Of a DNA stretch of 64,000 nucleotides, positions 1-12,889 are shown one piece after another. The notes beneath the pieces are model-generated. The model saw only the letters and a program-made list of their open reading frames with translations, was not told where the DNA came from and ran no database searches. The stretch is from NCBI GenBank assembly GCA_019009955.1, contig CM032233.1, positions 113,848,501-113,912,500 on the forward strand, written 5' to 3'. The stretch is from Riptortus pedestris (taxonomy: Eukaryota > Arthropoda > Insecta > Hemiptera > Alydidae). The stretch's first letter is position 1. Each line of letters starts with the position of its first letter. The translations under genes were made by a program, and so were the position numbers.

Positions 1-323
1 AACTTTCGTTTGACAATATCCTTTGATTCTTTTTATTTTTTCCACACATTAATAATTTAAAATTTTAAAATTTCTTCGAAAGAACGACATATTCAAGCTC
101 CAATACTCACACAAATTATTATTGATCGAATGAAATGTTTCTTTGAAGTTTTATTAGCTCGCGTATCATCTAAATGTTAAACTTACCAAAGTTATTAGTT
201 ATAAGAAATTTGTTTCGGAGGGGTAGGAGATATCTAATTGAAAAATGAAATTTTAATCTATACGTATTAAGAAACATTTCAGAGTCAAGTTCTAAGGGCC
301 GTTAGGTCAACATCCAGGACCTT
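1..323. other. AT-rich sequence, nothing recognised
   Basis: No coding signal, RNA gene or repeat copy shared with the rest of the window was seen. It is presumably intronic or intergenic. Confidence 0.5.
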
Positions 324-414
324 CGGGCACCGATGATGATGCACTGCATCGAAAACGCTCTGTCCTTTTAATAAATTGTTACAGTGGAAGCTTAGCCATT
401 TCTTTCATTTACCT
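324..414 (+). repeat. Hairpin-CGAAA-AATAAA repeat, copy 1 (Penelope-like?)
   Basis: A run of about 90 bases is closely similar to 37500-37591. It has a short hairpin (GATGC, small loop, GCATC) at 337-350, then CGAAAACGC, then an AATAAA-type signal near 370 and the shared tail ATTGTTACAGTGGAAG. The same order of hairpin and GCATCGAAA occurs beside the Penelope-like GIY-YIG remnant at 20424-20720, so I infer that this belongs to that class of retroelement or a non-autonomous derivative. The family assignment is inference; the similarity of the two copies is seen directly. Confidence 0.6.
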
Positions 415-2027
415 ACATTATTAAGAAACATGTTTCAGCTAAACAGTGGAATATGAGATTTACGAAATTGATAAATAGGACATGTGATCATCCCTTCGCG
501 CTAAGCAACAGTAGGTTTAACCCAATTATCACATTTATGTTTATCAAGAAGTTAGCTTAAGGAATCCTTACTTTTATTGAGAACTCTAATTTGATTTGAG
601 CAACAAACCACCAGCTTTTGATCTTATAGATCTTGATTAGTACCATTATTTAAAACATCCCCAAAGAATTTTCTCTTCTAATTCAAAGTATGCAAAAGAA
701 TAGTTTAATTTGTTGTTTGTTTCATAGGGTTTTAGGGCGAAAAACTACTAGGTTATCATTGCCCGGTGATATCTATAACTCTCTTATTGGATAAGTACTT
801 GAATTTTGTGAGTAAATTTTGTTTATGTACGTTTTAAATGTTGTTATATTCTCTTTTATATCGTTATATCCATTTATACTTTAACCTACATCTTAATTTC
901 GACTTATTTACAACGTGGAAATTCTTACATCTATTCTTAGTTAATCTTATGTTATTAACAATAGTAAGAACATTTTTTTTAAATATATATTTTTCTTTTT
1001 TTTACTACTTTTTTTCATCCAGAAAAATACATGTACTTACACTAATATATACCTATTTAAGCCTACATACGATATTAAAAAAAATATGCTGTATATAGGT
1101 AAATGCAAATAAATATAGTTTTAATAGAGTGTAATCTGTAGTTGGAATTAACAGTCCAAGCATTCCTAGAGCTAAAAAACATTATTCAATGCTGGTATTA
1201 GCCAAGAAGAGATGTGTTGACCACCGCAGTCCAAGTTTGTTGCAAGGAGCCATTAAATGGATTTTGTTGTTTCTCTAACAAGACGGCGCAATCGTGCCTC
1301 GAATATACACTAGGTAATGTACCCCACCTGCGTTAAATATATTCTTCTTAAGTGACATGATTCCTGGCAAGTGTTCAAAGTCATGGGGACAAGACGTGGA
1401 ATAATATTGGGCCTGGCATATCACGTCATCGGGCAAAATATGTCCCATGGTCAACTGAAAAGATTTCGTTACAAAATATTACCTTTCTTGAAAATTTATT
1501 TAAATTGTGCAGTGAGCTTTCATATTTTATTATGACGTGCACGTTGCGATTGTCCATGACTGTCCATCGGATTGCTACAAAATGCGTAACATATCTATTG
1601 TACTCAATCACCAATAGTAGTCCCTTAGCTTGAAGAAATTAAACTAACTCACATCATCAAGGCCCCTGCCTTCCATTGTCCCCAGCATTGCTATTAATAG
1701 AAGTGAGGCCTTCCCATCTCTGAAAAACTACTTCTCTCTTGCCTTATACAAATATTCGTTCGGAGCCGTAAATTTGAACTAAAGTGTGTTTATTGGGTGC
1801 ATACTTACGATATTACTTTAATAAAGTATGATGTGAAGTGTATTAAAAATAACATGCTTTATCACTCTTTACCATTATTTAGAAAGGTTTAAATTATACG
1901 TTTAATAAGACATTTGAACGTGTTGGTAATTGGGGTAGGGGGGTCGCAAATGCAAAGGGTCTTATATCTGGTTAGCAGTAAAAGCAATAAAGAAAAATAA
2001 TTGAACTAATAAATATTTATAATGTAA
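415..2027. other. AT-rich unique sequence
   Basis: No supported gene. Short open frames here (for example 838-1098, rich in Leu, Phe and Tyr) have the composition expected of AT-rich noncoding DNA and show no domain. Confidence 0.5.
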
Positions 2028-2135
2028 GCCACTGGTAGGAAATAATGCTCTGGAGAATGAATAAATACATGATTATAATACAACCCAGTGAAAACCCAAT
2101 ATGTAGGTGCTGCTGAAAAGAGGAGGAGACTCCTA
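2028..2135 (+). pseudogene. LINE C-terminal remnant (fragment a)
   Basis: This short piece repeats the segment at about 2797-2885: a GCCACTGG...GATGAATAAA stretch followed by CCAATATGTAGGTGCTG and a GAAGAGGAGACTCCT block. In the second copy that block translates as TPICRCCGEEETPKH, the cysteine-rich motif downstream of RNase H in Jockey/I-type LINE ORF2 proteins. The fragment stops abruptly where the different LINE at 2137 begins. It is dead: too short, with an extra codon in the Cys motif. Confidence 0.6.
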
Positions 2136-2136
2136 A

Positions 2137-2600
2137 ATGTGGCACGAAACCCAGAATAATAAACTAAAAACTATTAAAACCTCCATCCGTCCATGGAAAT
2201 ATTCGACAAGAGACAACAGAAGAGATGAAGTCGTATTAAGAAGACTCCGAATAGGGCACACAAGATTTACGCATGGTTATCTTATGATAAAAGATCAACC
2301 CCCGATTTTGGGAAGCAGAAACAGACTTGACTATCTACCACATATTATTGGAATGCCATAAGTATACAATATTTCCAATGATATAGCAGTGGCCCTTGGA
2401 GATGACCCCAAAAGAGCTAGATAAATCGTTTAATTTTGTGAAAATTACGAATTTATACAAAGAAAATTTGTTGTATCCTCGATTATATTGTTAAAATGTC
2501 GATATGGATGAGGATACCAAAACGTGAGTTATAGATATTTCAGGACTATTATAACCTAGCAGTTTTTCTACCTAAAACCTTAGAAACAAACAAACAAATA
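2137..2600 (+). pseudogene. LINE ORF2 3' end, truncated non-LTR retrotransposon
   Basis: The open frame 2137-2361 contains RRDEVVLRRLRIGHTRFTHG (residues 28-47 of 74), the very characteristic segment that follows the RNase H domain in Jockey/I-clade LINE ORF2 proteins (family form: R-R-E-V-x-L-x-R-L-R-I-G-H-T-R-L-T-H-G). Downstream, in broken frame, LGDDP then IV.F resembles the family's last conserved block. The end lies near an ACAAACAAAC-type tail at about 2587-2600. Reverse transcriptase, endonuclease and most of RNase H are missing, as expected of a 5'-truncated insertion. The expected C-x-C-G motif is replaced by LGSRNRLDY, so it is decayed. Confidence 0.85.
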
Positions 2601-2689
2601 ATAAATATAAAGTTAAATATTTAATTTCTCAAGAGTTCAATAAAGAATGTGGTTAGGAAGGAATTCAAAAAAGTATGAAAAAGGCACAA

Positions 2690-3125
2690 GGTTACCCATA
2701 CGAAGGCTCTCATCGTGTTTTAGGAGAGCAGAATAAGGGAAACTTATCTCAGACAGCCTAGGAAGGAACTCATAGATGTAGTAGTAGCGATATGAGGCCA
2801 CTGGAAGATGAATAAACACAAGTTTACAGTAAAACCTAAAAAAACACCAATATGTAGGTGCTGTGGAGAAGAGGAGACTCCTAAGCACAGTGTGCTTGAA
2901 TGCTGAATGCTGGAGAATCTATGATTCAGCTACTTTGGGCATAAAGATACTGAATCAGACAAGAAGGAAGCCACGGGTAAGATATACTCGGACTTTATAA
3001 GGAATATAAAACCATTCTGAATGAGCTATTCGGAAAAGAGGTGTGAAGCTAGGACAATACGACCTCATAGGACCGTAGTGCCCTCCCTCATAATATGGGG
3101 GAAAAGCCAATAGCAATCTAATCTA
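2690..3125 (+). pseudogene. LINE C-terminal remnant (fragment b)
   Basis: In the plus frame around 2797-2905 the sequence reads GHWKMNKHKF, then TPICRCCGEEETPKHSVLEC, then a stop. This is the post-RNase H Cys motif of ORF2 (family form: L-C-x-x-C-G-E-x-E-T-x-x-H-x-L-x-E-C). The similarity continues with stops to a tail reading DLIGP*CPPS*YGGKAN near 3060-3115. Shared sequence with 2028-2135 shows that two copies of the same LINE family lie side by side, separated by the unrelated LINE at 2137. Confidence 0.75.
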
Positions 3126-3311
3126 TTCTGAATTAAATATTACCAAGGTAAATATTAACGAGGTGATTAGAAAAATGATTAATCATAATATTTTAAGGAG
3201 TAGGTTTAATTTCCATTAATTGTGTCAAAGTACTTACTAACTGTAACAGACAGTTTTGAGCACCCCGATATTTATTATAGTTAGAAGTATGTTAGAATAG
3301 TATAACTCGGT

Positions 3312-3435
3312 TTTAGCAGATTCCCGTTAAGGGAAATCAGCTATTGAGGTCGTACTCATGACGCGAGTTTCGAAAAAAAATTTCTTCAAATGTCCATCGA
3401 TCCTACCCAGCAGATGACGAAAATGAGGCCCGTTC

Positions 3436-3471
<36 letters not shown>

Positions 3472-3933
3472 CTGTTAACGCTCTAGCGGTCGCAATTTTT
3501 GTTTGATCGTTACCAAACTCGATATTTAAACGTTTTATGTAAAAATAAAGATCAAGTTCGTTAATGGTTGAAATCGGACCAGTGGGAGGGGGAGTTTAGA
3601 GGAGGGGATTTTCGAAAATTCGAAATATCTCCGTTACTTTACGTCGGATCGAAAAATTATATAGAGTCAATCTTATTGCAAATTAAATTTACTATAAATA
3701 GTGTTATATACATTTATTCCTTATCTTGAATATTAACCGAGATATTTGCATATTTTCTGTTTACAGCTTGAGATGAGATCGGCTAACTTCGGGTCTAGTT
3801 GTGAGTTTCCGTCAAGAGCTAGTTCGGGCCGTTCCTATAACTGTTCGGCTCTCTATTCTGAAATTTGTCTATTGTAAAACTTCACGTGGGAAATCTGCTT
3901 AGTTTACGCAGCCCCTGCGTGACGGACTTTTTT
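3312..3933 (+). mobile_element. Helentron-like element, short form (copy A)
   Basis: It begins TTTTAGCAGATTCCC with the 5' palindrome and the CAGCTATTGAGGTCG block, followed by a (TA)n tract at about 3440-3467, the conserved core (TCTAGCGGTCGCAATTTTTG and the purine/G-rich stretch), and the 3' end GGGAAATCTGCTTAG, hairpin ACGCAG-CCC-CTGCGT and GACGGACTTTT. No ORF is present, so it is non-autonomous. It shares with copy L (36846-37420) a distinctive 3' half containing a GCTAGTTCG block, which defines a short subfamily. Assignment to Helentron/HINE rests on the subterminal inverted repeat plus terminal hairpin, not on any Rep/helicase protein. Confidence 0.8.
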
Positions 3934-4690
3934 GTACTATCCCGCAACAAACCGTTGTGACTATTTACATAAAAGAAAGAGATACTAACCACCATGACAT
4001 TTCGAAGATGCACAACTGTCTAATTTCCGGAATTTAATATAGTTTTTCATCATTAAAATCAAATATCTCCTCTGTGGCTCCCTTGCCTGGTACCTACGAT
4101 ATTCAAACCTTTATATAATATCGTTCATTATTTTTATAACGATAAAAGGCATGCTTGGCGTAACCAGTTTAAGCTATTATGAATGAAATATTTTACTCTT
4201 TGAACCTTCAGTGTATGTTATTTCTGATAGGGAAATAAATGCATTACTTCACGAAGGGTCGTAACACTGGAGAGGATAAACAAATTGCAATAGAACCAAT
4301 TTTCACTTGCTCGTGAGTTCTTTACTATGACTTCTTGCACATAAAAATTGTTACTATAGAGTTGTATGCACGTTCCAATTTTACTCATATAAAATGGTTT
4401 ACGACTATACCTTCAAAACATGAAATTTTACTTAAATCAGTTTTTTTTTTCTTTTTTGGGGGTACATGAATCCAAATAGGAAATAACCATTTGTACATCT
4501 TTCCACCCAAATTAATACTTTGTTAATTCTTAATGGAATTTTACTATTTTAATATTACATACGTCTCGTGACATTAAGTTTATTGGACTTGTCTAAAGCT
4601 ATTTCTCTCGTTATGACAGTCTAATCCCCTCAAAACGACGATTTAAGAAGTGTCAAATTTTATTGGGCTTATCTCTATTTTGTTTCAAAA
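3934..4690. other. AT-rich unique sequence
   Basis: No gene, RNA or shared repeat recognised. Confidence 0.5.
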
Positions 4691-4898
4691 TATTTATTTA
4701 TATTAACTGAGGTTAATTGGGACGGGTTATCTACAGGTTACAACCCTTATCTAACCAGGATGGGACTAAGGATTTTATTTAATGAATTCAGTCACTTAAT
4801 AAATTCCTGTTGCCCAGGCGGGAATCGAACTAGCCACTCTAGGTATACCATGTGAAATTAATGTTAACGCTTTAACTCACATGGCTAACCTGAGCTCC
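4691..4898 (-). mobile_element. tRNA-derived SINE, full-length copy
   Basis: Read on the minus strand it starts GGAGCTCAGGTTAGCCATG, with A-box-like TTAGCCATGTGAGTTAAAG, and has a clear B box TAGTTCGATTCCCGCC about 70 bases in. A unique body follows (GGGCAACAGGAATTTATT, then AACCTGTAGATAACCCGTCC) and the copy ends in a short TAAATA-type tail. Pol III boxes in a tRNA-like head plus an unrelated tail are diagnostic of a tRNA-SINE. Seven other copies occur in this window. Confidence 0.85.
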
Positions 4899-7200
4899 TG
4901 GTAAAACAAGTAAACTACTAGTGACAGGCTACCTTAACTAAACGATTCAACGGCGCAACTTGGACTTCATATGATGTTTGGTAATAACAAAAATAAAAAA
5001 CATTACCGATATTTCTATGGAAAATAACATAGCGTAATGGCTTGCAATGAGTAGGCTACTCATGGAAAAACGTATGTGTTACAATTTCCACATCACACTG
5101 ATTCTTTAAATTCATTTAATCAACAAATTCTTTTGAATTTTACCGAAATGTATTATTACTTTACACCATAGTCGTAATCGATATAAGTTGGAAAAAGGGA
5201 AAAATCGTCGAGTATGCCTTCCCTCCGGGGAGTTGTGAGTGGAGTTGAACGACGATTTTGTTTTTTTAAGAAAGAAAATTTGAGTGGCAAAACGGTGGCT
5301 TTGGAAAGTGCATACCCGAATGAAACCTTTATCACACGAAAGTACGTTCACATACTTTGGAAAGACTGATCACTGTTCTGGAAAAGAAAAAAAAACTTCA
5401 TAAATTCAAAATTTGATCTATTAAGCGAAAAAAATATACAGTTTCAAGTTTTTATTTGATGACGAGGGGAAGGTAATGAAAGTGAAGTTAGTCTCAGGCT
5501 AAATTTGTTTAGGATATTTTTGACGATACTCGTAAATCACGTGTTATTCGTTCAATGGTTATAAAAAAGAGCCGGGCAATAAAATTCTTTATGGGGCTTA
5601 TCTTGGAAGAATTCTTGAAATCAGACGATTTTTGGCCCGTTTTACCGGTATTAAGGCCAATTATATCGCTGCCCACCGCGACGTCTTCTGGATGAATTGA
5701 GGAGTTTAACCTACATTATCGCTCTGCAGCTTTGACTATATAAAAATATAATAAATGGAAATGCCAATAAATTTCAGATATTTCATCATTTTACGGTACA
5801 GAGTATCTAAATACTTTAAGAATTGCCTGACTTTCGGTTTTTGTATGAGACCTTCCAAAATGCCATTTCTTAATGGAACTATTTTTTCCCCATATTTCTG
5901 CGATTACACTTACATATTCATTCATTTATGAAATATTTTCTTAACTGCGCTTGTTGATGAAATACTTCATCAATTTTTATTCACAGGTATACCTATGGCT
6001 TTCTATTTTTTATTTCATCTTTTTTTCCCTTGTTGAAATATTTTCGTTTGGTTCTTCATTTAAAGACTCGGTAAGTAAATGGAGTTTTCAATATAACTCA
6101 AAATTGATGGCCAACCGAGTAGAAGAGGAAATTTACTAAAAGAAAATATAAAAACATCTCTATTAATATTCAGAAGAGCAATCATCCGACAAATGTACCA
6201 AATTACGTTATCAACGGGATTGATTACATAGCAATAATCCATGTGACACTTAATAACGGAGAAATACATGCATTTGTAACCCCACCTAAACTTCTTTAGA
6301 CCATTAAGAAACACGAACATTAATTTTACTTGAAACATTTAAATATCTACTTTAGAGAGACCTGAAGACCGTTAACGGCAGAAGATACACACACACTCAC
6401 ATGAGGGTATCTTCAGTTGTACTACATGGACAGATTACTCTTACTCTGTTTTATATATGTATAAAACGTGCGTTTCTCAATAGCAAAATTGAGATACATG
6501 TGACACACGTGCACAAAATAATAACAGATCGATAGGCATCAGACATTTTTTTTTCGATATAAGATTAGCAGGTTTCACGAGAGTTGTCCTACTGTAGACA
6601 ATCCTGATAGGTTTACAAAAAGTGAGCTCTTGTCAAAGTACAGTTCCCTCGCTGGATTGACGGCATTATATTTCACATTAAAGTCCATGTTCCTCCCTCA
6701 TTTCCTCTCATATTAAGAAAATAAGACTAGTAGGCTAGGATAATTATTTATCAGCTTTTTGAGTTACAGAATAATGGGCAATGTAGATATTTTGACTTTC
6801 CAATTAAGTCTGTATCGCATTGTAGCAGATCAGAATATATCCCTACTAATCCTGCTGTTATTTGCCCATTTAAGAACTTAGCCTTTAGTTCATAGCACAG
6901 TTCTGGATTCATGCATTCTCAAAACTTCATTTATTTAGATAGATAATTAGATTATTTAATAATATTTGGATTTATTTATGCGATTTAAAACTATTTTCAA
7001 CACATTGCTCGAGTCTCTGAGAATGTACTAAAATTAATTTAACATAATCTTACATACCAATTTCGAATATTTATTTATTCGACATTAGCATACTCATGTG
7101 TTATCCTTAAATTAATTCCATTTAAAATAAATCAGAATATTTATAATACCTAGTATATATAATTTTTTTAACTCCTATGCTCCATAAAAATGAATTATTT
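4899..7200. other. AT-rich unique sequence
   Basis: No supported gene or repeat copy was found. The open frames here (for example 5112-5351 and 6060-6338 on the minus strand) match no domain I recognise. Confidence 0.45.
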
Positions 7201-7422
7201 TTATTATTATTTATTAACGTCCACATTTTGCAACTAAGGCAAATTGGGACGGGTTAACTACAGGTTACCACCCTTTTCTAGCAGGGGTGGGACTAGGGAC
7301 ATTATTTAATTCCGTCACTAAATAATTTCCTTTGCCCAGGCAAGAATCGAACTCTCCACTCTAGGTTTAATATGTGAGATTAAGGTCAACGCTTTAACTC
7401 ACATGGCTAACCTGAGCACCCC
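7201..7422 (-). mobile_element. tRNA-derived SINE copy
   Basis: Same SINE as at 4691-4898, minus strand: GTGCTCAGGTTAGCCATGTG head, B box GTTCGATTCTTGCC (one change from the family form), body AGTTAACCCGTCCCAATT, and an AATAATAATAA tail at the low-coordinate end. Confidence 0.85.
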
Positions 7423-7779
7423 ATAAAAATGATATGTATTTTCTATTACGAGAAAAATTAGAAGTTTACAAAAATAATTATTTGCGTCTTTCTCGTATAC
7501 ATTAGACTTTAGATTTAGTTCTCCTTGAACTTTAATGATTGTAGACGGAAGTTTTGTATTTCAATTATTTCTTTTAAATAATGTTTATCAGAAAAATTAA
7601 AATCTAATAATTGATAATAAATGAAGTTTCTGTCATACGCTTGGAATAGAAGTTCCTAAGAAAATACGCCATAAAGGAAACCCCCTACATCTGCTCCGAC
7701 TAGTGTAAATAATAATGTATTTCAGATGAAATATTCTGAGGGAAGTATTTCGTCAGAAAAAATGCTGTTTCGAGTTAGA

Positions 7780-8215
7780 TCCTTTAAATTTATTTCCCCC
7801 ACTCCTCTGGACAACTCTTTCTCGACTGGCGATCTATGCAGTGGGCAGCAGAAGTGGGGATACGCCGAGGGTGACAGACCGCCTCGAGTTAATGTTTCTC
7901 ATCACACTTGTTGCTCAATTGGCGGAGAGTTTAAACAATTCCCCCACCAGGAGGAGGAAGGTGGGAGGCGCTTGCGTGGCCACGCCTCTCCCCTCCCCTA
8001 CGGCGAGAGTCAATATCTGTAGAATGGGCCCCCACACCCCCCGGCCTGCACCCTCCAACCACATCTGTGATCCCGCCCACCTTCTCCAGCCACAACTACA
8101 AATTCATTAGGAGCTGGATCATCCCACCGCCAGGCATTAACGAGTCCTCTTCTCGAATGCCTTCCACGAACGAGGGTCGCATCCCCCGACCCTTAGGGAT
8201 TTAAGAGAAAAGAGG
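7780..8215. other. GC-rich non-repeat island
   Basis: This block stands out from its surroundings by C/G-rich content (CCACCAGGAGGAGGAAGGTG near 7944 and a run of CCCCACACCCCCCGG near 8030). It contains no copy of the window's repeats. Two overlapping plus-strand frames (7726-8022 and 7841-8110) are open but look compositional: no domain, no splice-consistent partner. A conserved enhancer or an untranslated exon is possible; nothing here decides between them. Confidence 0.3.
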
Positions 8216-8793
8216 ATTGATTTTCTGAATAAAAGGGATTGGATAAAATAAATTACAATAGGCATTGTTAGGGCCGCATAGTTAACCTCAAATTGGCCAC
8301 TTCATTCGCCCTCACTCAGACAATTGGGATCAGCATACACGCCTGCCTCAAGACACATTTTACCGCCCTCCTTTCTAAGCCAGAAAAAAGGAAAGGCTTA
8401 TATTCTCTACCTTATTACAAATTTGAGAATCTTTTATGTTGGCCTGATAGTTAACTTTGTGTTTAAATACAAAATAATTTGTTTTTACAATATTTATAGA
8501 CACATACATGTATCACTTAGCCTAGAGTAACAAAGACGTAACAGTAAATTATACAATTTACAGAAATAAATTAAACATAACTGAAATTAATAATGTAGAA
8601 CATGGATACTTTTAAGTCAGTTTGAATATAGTACCTCAGAGGAAAAATATTAGTAAGACGTTATTTGTTTCTATTAATCAATGACAATTATAACTTGTTC
8701 TCTAATTTTACTAAAATTTTGAAGTTACGCCATTCTTCCCAAAGACGAGCGATGTGATATGTAGCTCAATTGTAGCACTCTTAATTGAATGAA

Positions 8794-8990
8794 GGGGCTC
8801 AGGTTAACCATGTGAGTTAAGGCGTTGGCTAGAATAGCGAGTTCGATTCCCGCCTGGGCAAATAGGAATTTATTTACGAACACATTAACTCAAATCCTTA
8901 GTCTCACCCTGGCTGGAAAAAGGGGCTAACCTGTAGATAGCCCCCACGAATTAGCCATATAAGCTTAAGATAGACGTTAATAAATAATAA
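8794..8990 (+). mobile_element. tRNA-derived SINE copy
   Basis: Plus-strand copy: GGGGCTCAGGTTAACCATG head, B box GAGTTCGATTCCCGCC at 8839-8854, body AACCTGTAGATAGCCC, and tail ACGTTAATAAATAATAA. The region between the A and B boxes is shorter than in 4691-4898, which marks a small internal deletion. Confidence 0.85.
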
Positions 8991-11900
8991 AAAAATAATA
9001 ATCGAGTTATTCAAGTTGCAACCGTGAATGTCTTACTAAATATCCACCAGGTTTGCTAATAACGATCTTGGATCGTTTACTTCTAAACGTTCCCACAGTA
9101 TCTACTGAACACTGTGAGGTAATAGAAGTGAACATGAGTTTATAAGAGTCGAACGAGGTCTTGTTGGATCCTAACGTCCATAACTCACGGAATCATGGAG
9201 CTGACCTTCGTGAATGGAGTTGGTTGGTGCTTATGAACTGGGTTCTAAAAGGCCTCTAGATCACTACGTTGGTTAGTCTATTACCTTTCCTAAGGATGGC
9301 CTTCCAGAGTAAATTGACTTTTTAATTAAGGGTTAATAGAACCTTCATTATATTGTGAGTTCTTGTATTCTACTTACATTGTGTCCACTGTGAAACACAC
9401 GTACAACGATTATTTTGAAATGTAAATGCTCGCTTTGCTCTACACAAAGCATATTCTCCGGTATAAGCAGTCTTCATTAATTTCTTTTTGTTTTCTCCTC
9501 CTGTGAAACCACCTTTGTTCGCAATGTGTGTACGTTATATCACATCGGCAGATATTCCTTTAACTGACGATATTCTGGAAGAACCAAGAGAAAATCTGAC
9601 TAATGTTATATAATAATCATTACTTTCTGTCGGAGCATTTCTTTTCGTTGAAAGTTCACAGGAAATACAGATAGTACATTCGGAAGAGAAGAACGACACT
9701 GGTCTCCTGTATTATTATAGCTTGTAAAATAGCGTTGTTTACTGGTACGTCTCTGTTTTCATTCTAAAATGGAGAACCCTAGAGAGATCAGATGTTTATA
9801 TTTCAAATTATTTATTTAGTGGTGCAACAAGGACTACTAAATAATGGCTCATTCCTTAAACAATTGGCACTTCAATGTCTTAGGGGAATAGATACGAGGA
9901 GGAACATTTTGAGGTAAAATATAGTGTTTCCGCTAATTATTCTATTCCGCTTTCTTTCTTTTTTATTTTTCGGTTTGTTTATGTTCCATTTAAAGCAAAA
10001 CCTTTCTGAAACGTACACAGTCACAGTGTTAAAAACTCCAATTACCAACTCAAGAAATAATTCGGTTTAAACAGTCGTTCATCTAGCACTCTTTCAATTA
10101 TATCAAATATGAAGTAAATAGCCCAATCCTGCATACAGAGTGAATTCATAGCGAGTATGGTCAAGACCTTTCCGGAACAGTGAAAAACTAAGCGGGCATT
10201 TATTCGCGAAGTGTTCTTGGCATTTCTATCCATTGACCTCCACTACTAAATTACTGGGCAACTGCTTCCCCTTATAGACCGATAACTCGCTCAGTGCAGC
10301 TCCAATCGTTAGAAGGCATTTAGAAATAAAGGAGAAGGTCAGGCATAAACCAACTTGAATGTAATCTAACAAAATTTTAAGAGAATATTCTTCACTGTAA
10401 AGTTTTAATTGCCCCGACACTGCCATCAGCTAATTTGTTTGAATGTATCCCTGGGCATACAAAATACTAAATCATACTTTTTTGGCGTAATGTGATCGAT
10501 GATAGGCTGTAAGTCTACGTACAGCTGTTAATGTGCAATTCATGGTGGATGTCTTCTCAAGCTTTCTTGAGCCATAGCTGTTCTTTTATAATTGTGTGGA
10601 TGAAAACTGCGATGATATAAAAAAGCTATGTAGTAAAGATTTATGACAGAAATCATGTCGAACATTTCACACTAGAAGTGAACGGGTCATCCATCCATTT
10701 ACCTAAGCAGACGTTGGTCGCACCAAGGAAAGTTTATTTTCTATGGTTGCTATATTCCTGAGGATTAATTTGAATGAACGTATGTAAAGTTTCATAAAGG
10801 GATTCTTTGTAAGACATCTTTGGTTGTGTCTTGAAAGAAATTGAAATTTCTATTTCTCCATTCTCACATGAATACGAAAAAAGTAGAAATATAAAAAAAA
10901 GTTGTAGTAGCTATGAGATTTTGATAGGATGAGTTGAAATTAAACTGCAACGTCACTTTTGTAACAAGTAATTTTATTAAGCTAATTTGAACACTATATT
11001 CCTGCTCCTTTACTCATTCATCATGCCTTAAACCCATCACATTAAAAACGATTGCTTTTTAGCATGTTTATACGTTATTTTGTTTCTATTTATTATAGCA
11101 CTCTAAGTTTCTACGGATTATCAGTATTATCCTATAGATATCCCCTATCCATGGTGGGATTAATGATAGTATTTAGTAAAATCGTCAGAAAATAAATTTT
11201 AACTACCCACGTTAACCCAAGATTCTAGTTTTGCATATTTATTCAACTTTCAATCAACCATGTTTTTCTAAATCACGTTTCCATGTTCCACTGTACCTTG
11301 GAGGTTAACATAACACGTGGATTGTGCCCTACAAAAACGTCTAAACAGGATCGAAGTTTAACATTTTTTAACATTAACTATAAAATAGAGTTTCTATCAA
11401 GTGTCTTCCCTATTTACGGAATTCTGAGATAAAACGAGGCTTTTGACGAGTTAAGGGGATGCCCACATCTCGATTCCAGAAGAATTGTTGAAAAGAAGCA
11501 AGAGAAGCCTCCCCCTCCTCTCTACCCTACATTCAAACATGGAAATAGAAATACAATGTTTTTATATGTCAGACTACACAGTTAGAAAACAGTCCCATAT
11601 TGAATATTTATGGCTGCAACTCAGTTATTTTTAATATACGGTTGAATGTTATTGGTAAAAATGTAGCCTTTGTTTGCTTTTGTAAAACTGTTCAGATTAC
11701 AGTGATTAAAAATAAAATCGCATTAACTCAAGCTTTATTTAATGACAATACTCTTTCTTTGAAATTCCGGAGTCTTACTTATGCCGCCTTTAAGAAAACG
11801 TTAAAAAAATTGCCTCGTGAAAAAAGCTGCTCCTCGGCATTCCGTTCCATCTCAAAATAAAAGAAAGACCGACAAAAATCATTCTATAACTGATATGGTT

Positions 11901-12862
11901 CCAGGGAGAGTTTGGCGTACAAAACGTCAGGTACATGGGACGTTTAAGCACGACAAATCCCGGAAGGCTATATATGGGATGCTATCTCTAAAACGAGGTA
12001 TCCATGTACTGATACCATCTTGCCAATCGTGCATTCGAATCACGCAAGCCGTCCATACGACGATATTACCTTATGTATCCCTTCCTATCCAACAGTATCC
12101 TTCATAATTCAACTAAAGTTGGTACCCCTCGACAAATTGAAATCATAATAGCCATATTATTATGGTTGCAAGGCAATAATTTGTGTTCTTTTTTTTTTAT
12201 ATGTAGCAAGTTTGTTTTTTTTCTGAAGTTTTCCTATGATTGAAAAATAAAAGATTTCAAATTTTCTTTTATTCCTCAATCCATGTAGCAGTAGGTACCA
12301 ATTTGATTATTCTTACTCTGAATATGTACTGAAATAAAATTAACCGACATCCAAATTGGCATTTTCTCAGGCTGGTTTTAGGTCGACTATTCCCTTAAAT
12401 ATTCATCGGAATTCCTGTATTCTAAACTATTGTGTACAGTTTGAATGTACGAGAACTAAAATAACTAGATGCACCAAAAAAATGTCTATTTAGTTTAAAC
12501 TACCTATATTTCGTTTAATTTCCTTATCGAAAGAAATGACCACCAAAATTGTATCAAACACACACACTTATATATAGCCCCCTCCCACTAGCTGAAAAAC
12601 GTTTATTCCCTTTAACAGAAAAGAGTAAATCTTGTTAGACTGTCTTAAGGACCTATAGGAATGCTTCTTAGATGACAGCCTAGGGTCTCAACGAATTAGA
12701 TTTGAGTTCCACACGGAAAACGGATTAATTCATCAATGTACTTTGATTCGAAGTTGAGAAAATATGTGTTCTACATTCCCTTAATTTAGAATGCAGAGGC
12801 CAGCTAAACGGTACGTGAAATGTTTCTAGGTACACTCCACTATTAAGAGTAATAAAAAAGCG
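8991..12862. other. Unique AT-rich sequence, no supported gene
   Basis: Nothing with a recognisable domain or repeat match. The stretch 11770-12110 is slightly less AT-rich and carries two overlapping plus frames (11600-11860, 11817-12107); neither resembles a known family and no splice partner was seen. Confidence 0.45.
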
Positions 12863-12881
12863 TATATATATATATATATAA
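12863..12881. repeat. (TA)n microsatellite
   Basis: A short pure TA run directly beside the SINE copy that follows. Confidence 0.9.
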
Positions 12882-12889
12882 ATTAATAA

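Noticed and set aside
11600..12107. Overlapping plus frames as a possible two-exon gene
   Set aside because: No motif, no convincing splice sites and no codon bias.
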